From: SpSt-398 sp041752235 | GTDB lineage: Bacteria > Bacteroidota > Bacteroidia > Chitinophagales > Chitinophagaceae | DNA: 64,000 bases | NCBI GenBank assembly: GCA_041752235.1 | Contig: JBGSHM010000015.1 | Span: 124,001 to 188,000 of the forward strand | Direction of reading: 5' to 3' | Shown here: in pieces, positions 59,120 to 64,000 of the stretch | Layout of the letters: each line of letters opens with the position of its first letter | Numbering within the stretch: position 1 is the first letter of the stretch | Notes under the pieces: model-generated | Told to the model about the DNA's origin: nothing | Seen by the model: only the letters and a program-made list of their open reading frames with translations | Database searches by the model: none | Position numbers and translations under genes: made by a program

Positions 59120-60844
59120 ATGGAAATGGCAATACAGGAAAAGGTATCCATTTGGCTTGGCGAGGGATTTGATCAGGCCACCCGGGAAGAGATTCAACGT
59201 TTACAAGCAACCAATCCGCAGGAACTGGCCGATGCATTTTACAAGAGCCTGGAATTTGGAACCGGTGGTTTACGTGGATTGATGGGCGTGGGTACCAACC
59301 GGATGAATAAATACACCGTGGGAATGGCCACGCAGGGCTATGCCAATTACCTGAAACAGTCATTTCCCAATGAGCAAGTGAAAGTGGCTATTGCGCACGA
59401 TAGCCGGAATAATAGTCGCTTTTTTGCTGAAACCGTGGCGAATGTATTTGGCGCCAATGGCATAAAGGTGTTTTTATTTGAAAGCCTGCGTCCTACGCCG
59501 GAATTGAGTTTTTCGATACGGCACCTGGGTTGCCAGGGCGGTGTGGTTTGTACAGCCTCACATAACCCGAAAGAATACAATGGCTACAAAGCCTATTGGA
59601 ATGATGGCGGGCAATTAGTTCCGCCCCATGATAAGAATGTGATCCGCGAAGTAGAGAAGATCGGCTCCGTATCGGAAGTGAAATGGAGTGGGGGTGAATC
59701 CAATATTTCTCTGGTGGGCAAAGAGATTGATGAGGCCTATATCGCTATGGTGAAAAGCCTGAGCGTATATCCGGATGTGATTGCAAAGCAGCATGACCTC
59801 AAGATTGTTTATACGCCGATCCATGGAACGGGAATCAAACTGGTACCCACCGTACTCAAAGAGTTTGGTTTTACCAATGTGCATATTGTAGAAGGACAGA
59901 TGGAGCCTGATGGAAATTTCCCCACAGTGGTCTATCCCAATCCGGAAGAAAGTGAAGCCATGAGCATGGGGTTAAAAATGGCCCAGTCACTGGATGCGGA
60001 TATCCTTCTGGGCACCGATCCGGATGCAGACCGGGTAGGAATCGGCATCAAAGACAACAAAGGCAATTGGGTGTTGATGAATGGGAACCAGACTGCTGTT
60101 CTGGCCTTTAACTACATGATCGAAGCCAGAAAGGCAAAAGGCATTGCCCAGGCCAATGATATGGTGATCAAAACCATTGTAACCACGGAGATGATCAATC
60201 GCATTGCCGAAAAAAACCAGATTGCCTGTTATGATGTGCTTACTGGTTTTAAATGGATCGCTGAGTTGATCAAAGAAAAAGAAGGCAAAGAGAATTATGT
60301 GATCGGTGGTGAAGAAAGTTTTGGCTTAATGATTGGTGACCGGCTGCGGGATAAGGATGCCGTAAGTGCGGTAGCCCTGCTTTGTGAGATGGCTGCCTAT
60401 GAAAAAAGCAAAGGGCGTAGCCTGTTTCAGAAATTGCTGGACCTCTATGTGGAATATGGATTCTTTAAAGAACACCTGATCTCCATTACCAAAAAAGGCA
60501 TGGATGGTCAACAGCAGATTGCCAATATGATGGAAAGGTTCCGCAACAATCCTCCTGCCTTACTGGGCGGAAGCCCTGTGGTTCTTTTACTCGATTATGA
60601 ACTCCGCAAGGGCAAGAACCTCCAAACAGGGGAATCCTGGGAGATCACCTTACCAAAGTCCAACGTGTTGCAGTTTATGCTGGAAGATGGCAGCAAGATA
60701 TCGGCCCGTCCTTCCGGCACCGAGCCCAAGATCAAGTTTTACTTTAGTGTAAACGGAAGTCTGGCTTCGGCAGGAGGGTATGAGGCTGTGAATACAGCGT
60801 TGGGGGATAAAATATCGAAGATTATTGATGACTTAGCATTGTAA
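59120..60844 (+). CDS. Phosphoglucomutase/phosphomannomutase family enzyme
   Basis: A 574-residue alpha-D-phosphohexomutase. Active-site Ser147 in CTASHNPKEYNGYKAYW, metal loop GTDPDADRVGIGI, sugar-binding GGEESFGLMIGDRLRDKD and phosphate-binding RPSGTEPKIKFY. The length and KEYNGYKAYW pattern are those of the PgcA/phospho-sugar mutase group that interconverts glucose-6-P and glucose-1-P. ATG 59120 fits the family start; a second ATG at 59126 is possible. Confidence 0.95.
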   Translation: MEMAIQEKVSIWLGEGFDQATREEIQRLQATNPQELADAFYKSLEFGTGGLRGLMGVGTNRMNKYTVGMATQGYANYLKQSFPNEQVKVAIAHDSRNNSRFFAETVANVFGANGIKVFLFESLRPTPELSFSIRHLGCQGGVVCTASHNPKEYNGYKAYWNDGGQLVPPHDKNVIREVEKIGSVSEVKWSGGESNISLVGKEIDEAYIAMVKSLSVYPDVIAKQHDLKIVYTPIHGTGIKLVPTVLKEFGFTNVHIVEGQMEPDGNFPTVVYPNPEESEAMSMGLKMAQSLDADILLGTDPDADRVGIGIKDNKGNWVLMNGNQTAVLAFNYMIEARKAKGIAQANDMVIKTIVTTEMINRIAEKNQIACYDVLTGFKWIAELIKEKEGKENYVIGGEESFGLMIGDRLRDKDAVSAVALLCEMAAYEKSKGRSLFQKLLDLYVEYGFFKEHLISITKKGMDGQQQIANMMERFRNNPPALLGGSPVVLLLDYELRKGKNLQTGESWEITLPKSNVLQFMLEDGSKISARPSGTEPKIKFYFSVNGSLASAGGYEAVNTALGDKISKIIDDLAL

Positions 60845-60849
60845 GTGGA

Positions 60850-60932
60850 TTTTACCGCCAGGGCGCTATGACACAAAGGCTCGCCATGAATTTCCTCGCG
60901 TTCCCTTGCGCCTTCACACCCTGGCGGTAAAA
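60850..60932. repeat. Inverted repeat with 14-bp perfect ends (TTTTACCGCCAGGG type)
   Basis: TTTTACCGCCAGGG (60850-60863) pairs perfectly with CCCTGGCGGTAAAA (60919-60932). The interior has word-like pieces (ACACAAAGG, CCTTGCGCCTTCAC) partly complementary to each other. It lies between the convergent pgm and oxidoreductase genes and shares words with 4501-4562. Confidence 0.85.
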
Positions 60933-60937
60933 AATCC

Positions 60938-62131
60938 CTACTCCAACACTTTTTCAGAGATCTTCCCGGTAGCCTTATTCTTCAAGATCACTTTCTTCGC
61001 TCCATAATGCGTCATCTCTTCTTTTACGAGGTAATGCTCCGCATCGTATTCAGTAAGATGGCTATCCTTGGATACCCCTACACGGCCTCTCCAGATATCC
61101 AGCAGCACAGGTTCCCATTTTTTTGATTTGGCAGAACGATAGGCGGCATCCAATACGCAATTCACAACATAACCATCATAAAAAGTTTCCTTTGGCGCGC
61201 GTCCTTCTTCCATGGCATTGAACATGTCCATGAACATATGGTTGTACCCCAATTCATTCAGTTCATCGCCCACAGGAAATAGCCAGCCGGTATTGCTCTC
61301 TGCCTTTTCGGCAACATAGTCGGCTCCTTTACCAGTGGTGAACATATCAAAACCGGTGCGTAGAAAACTATTGATCCAGATGGTGCCTTCGCTACCCATT
61401 ACTTCATCACGAAGATCGAGTCCTCCCCGGAAAGTCCAGCTTACTTCAAACTGGCCTATGGCTCCGTTCTCATATTTCACCAAAGCAATGGCATGGTCTT
61501 CCGCATCAATGGGTTTTACTTGAGTATCGGCCCAACACATGACCTCAACAGGCTTGATGTCTTTTCCGATATAACTACGGGTAATTTCCACGCAGTGGCA
61601 ACCCAGGTCAAGAATACAACCCCCTCCGGCTTGCTCGATATCCCAGAACCAGTCACTGTGCGGGCCAGGATGCGTTTCGCGCGATTTGGCCCAAAGTATA
61701 CGTCCCAGTGCCCCTGCTTTTACGCTTTCAATGGCTTTTAAGAATTTGGGCGTATAAACCAGGTCTTCGAGGTATCCATTGAATATGCCTGCTTTTTCAA
61801 CAGCTTCCAGCATCCGTTTGGCCTCCTCCGCATTTCTTCCAAGTGGCTTGGTGGTGATTACTGCTTTTTTGTGTTTGCAACAAAGCATCACCGCCGCCTC
61901 ATGTAAATTGTTGGGTAGGGAAATGCAGACAACCTCCACATCGGGGTGAGCAATGGAGGCTTCCATGTCTGTGGTCCAATGACCCACTTTGTAATCTTCC
62001 GCAAACTTTTTTGCACTTTCCTCGCGACGGGAATAGATACTAACGATCTTATCCCTGTTTCTGTATCCTTGTAATGAATCCGCATAGAACCGGCCAATAA
62101 ATCCGGAACCAAGCATGGAGATCTTCTTCAT
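60938..62131 (-). CDS. Gfo/Idh/MocA family oxidoreductase
   Basis: A 397-residue NAD(P)-dependent sugar-type dehydrogenase. N-terminal Rossmann motif MLGSGFIGRFYADSL, VCISLPNNLHEAA and the catalytic-lysine region ITTKPLGRNAEEAKRM; the substrate helix has DLGCHCVEITRSYIG. It probably oxidises a sugar or cyclitol. It lies 30 bases after the nucleoside-permease-like gene on the same strand, so the two may handle the same imported compound. Confidence 0.9.
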   Translation of the reverse strand: MKKISMLGSGFIGRFYADSLQGYRNRDKIVSIYSRREESAKKFAEDYKVGHWTTDMEASIAHPDVEVVCISLPNNLHEAAVMLCCKHKKAVITTKPLGRNAEEAKRMLEAVEKAGIFNGYLEDLVYTPKFLKAIESVKAGALGRILWAKSRETHPGPHSDWFWDIEQAGGGCILDLGCHCVEITRSYIGKDIKPVEVMCWADTQVKPIDAEDHAIALVKYENGAIGQFEVSWTFRGGLDLRDEVMGSEGTIWINSFLRTGFDMFTTGKGADYVAEKAESNTGWLFPVGDELNELGYNHMFMDMFNAMEEGRAPKETFYDGYVVNCVLDAAYRSAKSKKWEPVLLDIWRGRVGVSKDSHLTEYDAEHYLVKEEMTHYGAKKVILKNKATGKISEKVLE

Positions 62132-62161
62132 GATTTGTCTATTTGAGCATTTGAAAAATTA

Positions 62162-63361
62162 CTAGGCCTCCGCGACTTCCTTTTTCTCCCGGAAGAAGGC
62201 GATGAAATAAACTAAAACGGCGGCGGCGATCACGGCCGGTACAAACCAAATATTAGTCCAGTTGTGTTGTTTTTCGGCTACCTGATATTTATCTACCACA
62301 ATACCGGAGAACCAGGTACCGATCACCATGCCTAAACCATAGGTGGCAAAGGTGAACAGCCCCTGAGCGGCATTCTTGATTTTTTCACCAGCTTTTTTCT
62401 CAGTGTACATATAGCCGGTTACAAAGAAGAAGTCATAACAGATACCATGTAAAATGATACCCGCGTAGAGCATCCATGAATTGGCGCCGGTGTCACCATA
62501 GGCAAATAGGATATAACGGCCTACCCAGGCCAGCATACCGAAAATGAGCATTTTTTTCACACCAATGCTATTGAACAAAAAAGGAATGGCCAGAATGAAT
62601 ACTGCTTCTGAAACCTGGCCCATCGTCATTTTCCCGGCGGCTTTATCTACACCCAGTTCATTTAAGAAGGGATTGGCAAAACCGTAGTAGAAAGAAAGTG
62701 GGATGCATATCAGGATGGCGGCTATAAAGAAGACGAGATAGGGGCGGCTTTTAAACAAGACAAAAGCTTCTGTACCGAGGGCCTTGGCGGCTGATCCATC
62801 GGTATTTCCACCCTTGGGTGGTGTATTCGGAAGCACAAAACTCAAGAGCCCCAGCAAGGCGGATGCAGCGGCAGCCACATGAAAGGTCGTAGCCGATTTT
62901 TCGATCCCCATTTGGGAGATCATCAAGCCGGCAATGATCCAACCAATGGTACCAAATACCCGGATCCAGGGAAACTGTTTTCCCGGATCACTCATTTGGT
63001 GGAAGGCAATGCTGTTTGACAAAGCGATAGTCGGCATATAAGCCAGTGAATACAAAAGAATGATCCATTTAAAAGTAGAGCCATCGGAGATCTGGGTGGT
63101 AAAGAATAAAAGAGCGGCTCCTACCAGATGAAGTACACCCATGATTTTCTGCGCGGCAAAAAATCGATCGGCGATCATACCCACAAAGAAGGGGGAAACC
63201 ATGGTGGCCAGGGCGAGCATGGAGTAGGCCTGTCCAATGAGTTTTCCATCACTACCCAGTTGATCTCCCATATAAGTTCCCATCGTTACGTACCAGGAAC
63301 TCCAGATGAAATACTGGATCAGCATCATAGCAGCAAGCAAAACGAAAGTAATTGGGCGCAT
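62162..63361 (-). CDS. MFS transporter of the nucleoside:H+ symporter (NupG-like) family
   Basis: A 399-residue carrier with 12 predicted membrane helices. N-terminal IQYFIWSSWYVTMGTYM, MVSPFFVGMIADRFF and the mid-protein FPWIRVFGTIGWIIAGL are typical of the NupG/XapB family, although many Bacteroidota members sit next to sugar-oxidoreductase genes and probably carry sugars. It is co-oriented with the Gfo/Idh/MocA gene. Confidence 0.88.
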   Translation of the reverse strand: MRPITFVLLAAMMLIQYFIWSSWYVTMGTYMGDQLGSDGKLIGQAYSMLALATMVSPFFVGMIADRFFAAQKIMGVLHLVGAALLFFTTQISDGSTFKWIILLYSLAYMPTIALSNSIAFHQMSDPGKQFPWIRVFGTIGWIIAGLMISQMGIEKSATTFHVAAAASALLGLLSFVLPNTPPKGGNTDGSAAKALGTEAFVLFKSRPYLVFFIAAILICIPLSFYYGFANPFLNELGVDKAAGKMTMGQVSEAVFILAIPFLFNSIGVKKMLIFGMLAWVGRYILFAYGDTGANSWMLYAGIILHGICYDFFFVTGYMYTEKKAGEKIKNAAQGLFTFATYGLGMVIGTWFSGIVVDKYQVAEKQHNWTNIWFVPAVIAAAVLVYFIAFFREKKEVAEA

Positions 63362-63457
63362 AGAGTTGGTTTTGGTCGTGAAAATTACAGGGTTGACCCT
63401 TTACTACCAAAATAATCATGCACATATATTTTCAAACCATTTATCTTGCGGGGGAGA

Positions 63458-64000
63458 ATGAGACCCACCGAAGATACTTACCGCCACAAAGGACTGCGCC
63501 GTAAACTCGTCGATGGCATCCGCGAAAAAGGGATCACCGACGAACGCGTGCTAAATGCCATTGATTCCATCCCCCGTCATTTTTTCCTCGATTCGGCTTT
63601 TGATGAGTTGGCCTATGAAGACAGGGCTTTCCCTATCGGGGAGGACCAGACCATATCCCAGCCCTATACCGTGGCCTATCAATCACAGCTTTTGGAAGTA
63701 AAGCCCTTTGATAAAGTGCTGGAAGTGGGCACCGGAAGCGCTTACCAGGCTTGTGTACTGGCAAAAATGGGGGCGCAGGTATTTACTATTGAAAGACAAC
63801 GAAAACTCTTTGACAATAACCGGGCTTTTCAACACCTGAAATCCTATCCCTCGATTAAATTCTTTTATGGAGATGGTTATGAAGGCTTGCCCACCTATGG
63901 ACCTTTTGACAGGATCCTCATTACTGCCGCCGCTCCGGTGATTCCGCCCAAACTCATTGAACAATTAAAACCGGGAGGCATGATGGTACTACCGCTTGGC
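63458..64000 (+). CDS. pcm: Protein-L-isoaspartate O-methyltransferase (3' end outside window)
   Basis: The first 181 residues are visible and open to the window edge. MRPTEDTYRHKGLRRKLVDG, DSIPRHFFLDSAFDELAYEDRAFPIGEDQTISQPYTVA and the SAM motif VLEVGTGSAYQACVLAKMGAQVFTIER are diagnostic; the enzyme repairs isoaspartate in aged proteins. The start ATG has a purine-rich GGGGGAGA before it, one of very few Shine-Dalgarno-like sequences in the window, and TATCTTG at 63442. It is divergent from the MFS gene. Confidence 0.93.
   Translation, partial: MRPTEDTYRHKGLRRKLVDGIREKGITDERVLNAIDSIPRHFFLDSAFDELAYEDRAFPIGEDQTISQPYTVAYQSQLLEVKPFDKVLEVGTGSAYQACVLAKMGAQVFTIERQRKLFDNNRAFQHLKSYPSIKFFYGDGYEGLPTYGPFDRILITAAAPVIPPKLIEQLKPGGMMVLPLG

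Overview
The window looks like chromosomal core sequence from a member of the Bacteroidota, most likely the Chitinophagaceae or a close relative. The evidence is a short primary sigma factor without region 1.1, promoters with the phylum's -7 box TAnnTTTG, an almost complete lack of Shine-Dalgarno sequences, LytS/LytTR regulatory pairs, a DUF4249 lipoprotein, a DUF3822 protein upstream of rsmD, Bacteroidota-type LptE and outer-membrane beta-barrel receptors. I saw no prophage, insertion sequence, CRISPR array, integrase or tRNA gene. The only stretch over 300 bases without a protein gene (38283-38851) holds the RNase P RNA gene.

Layout. 1-4490: the end of a TonB-dependent receptor, a glutamine-synthetase-like ligase, an APH-type kinase and a HAD-IIA phosphatase. 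4573-6561: two tandem secreted paralogues. 6673-10280: thrS-infC-rpmI-rplT. 10442-20659: a decarboxylase of the arginine decarboxylase type, secreted proteins, hsp20, a bacilliredoxin, lgt, rpoD, a DUF4249 lipoprotein, trxB, folB and a TPR protein. 20861-24011: LytTR regulator, LytS-type kinase, MATE exporter. 24128-30774: a compact + strand run DUF3822-rsmD-bioD-5-formyl-THF cyclo-ligase-lpxK-rnr-prenyl synthase. 30903-38282: amino-acid permease, Smr protein, SulP transporter, and a LiaF-like/DUF4288/LytS/LytTR envelope-sensing cluster. 38421-39953: rnpB, trmH, tlpA-like. 39950-47392 (- strand): envelope and export genes including miaB, a sigma-54 activator, lptE, secG, mltG and a BrkB-type protein. 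47492-57351: an outer-membrane receptor, then two Fe-S oxidoreductase genes separated by an unusual cassette of two paralogous ATP-grasp enzymes around an NRDE/Ntn hydrolase plus a LysE-type exporter. 57407-64000: a phosphoribosyltransferase, DUF2279, phosphoglucomutase, Gfo/Idh/MocA oxidoreductase with a nucleoside-permease-like carrier, and the start of pcm.

Three things stand out. (1) At least ten intergenic elements are built from tandem 7-, 8- or 9-base words on one arm and their reverse complements on the other, with different words at different sites. Some lie inside the ribosomal-protein operon and some supply the stop codon of the gene before them. (2) Eleven genes have a -7 box starting exactly 12 or 13 bases before the ATG, which predicts leaderless mRNAs. 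(3) The ATP-grasp/NRDE/ATP-grasp/LysE cassette (51801-55447) looks like an uncharacterised amide-bond-forming and export system placed between genes that are usually neighbours.
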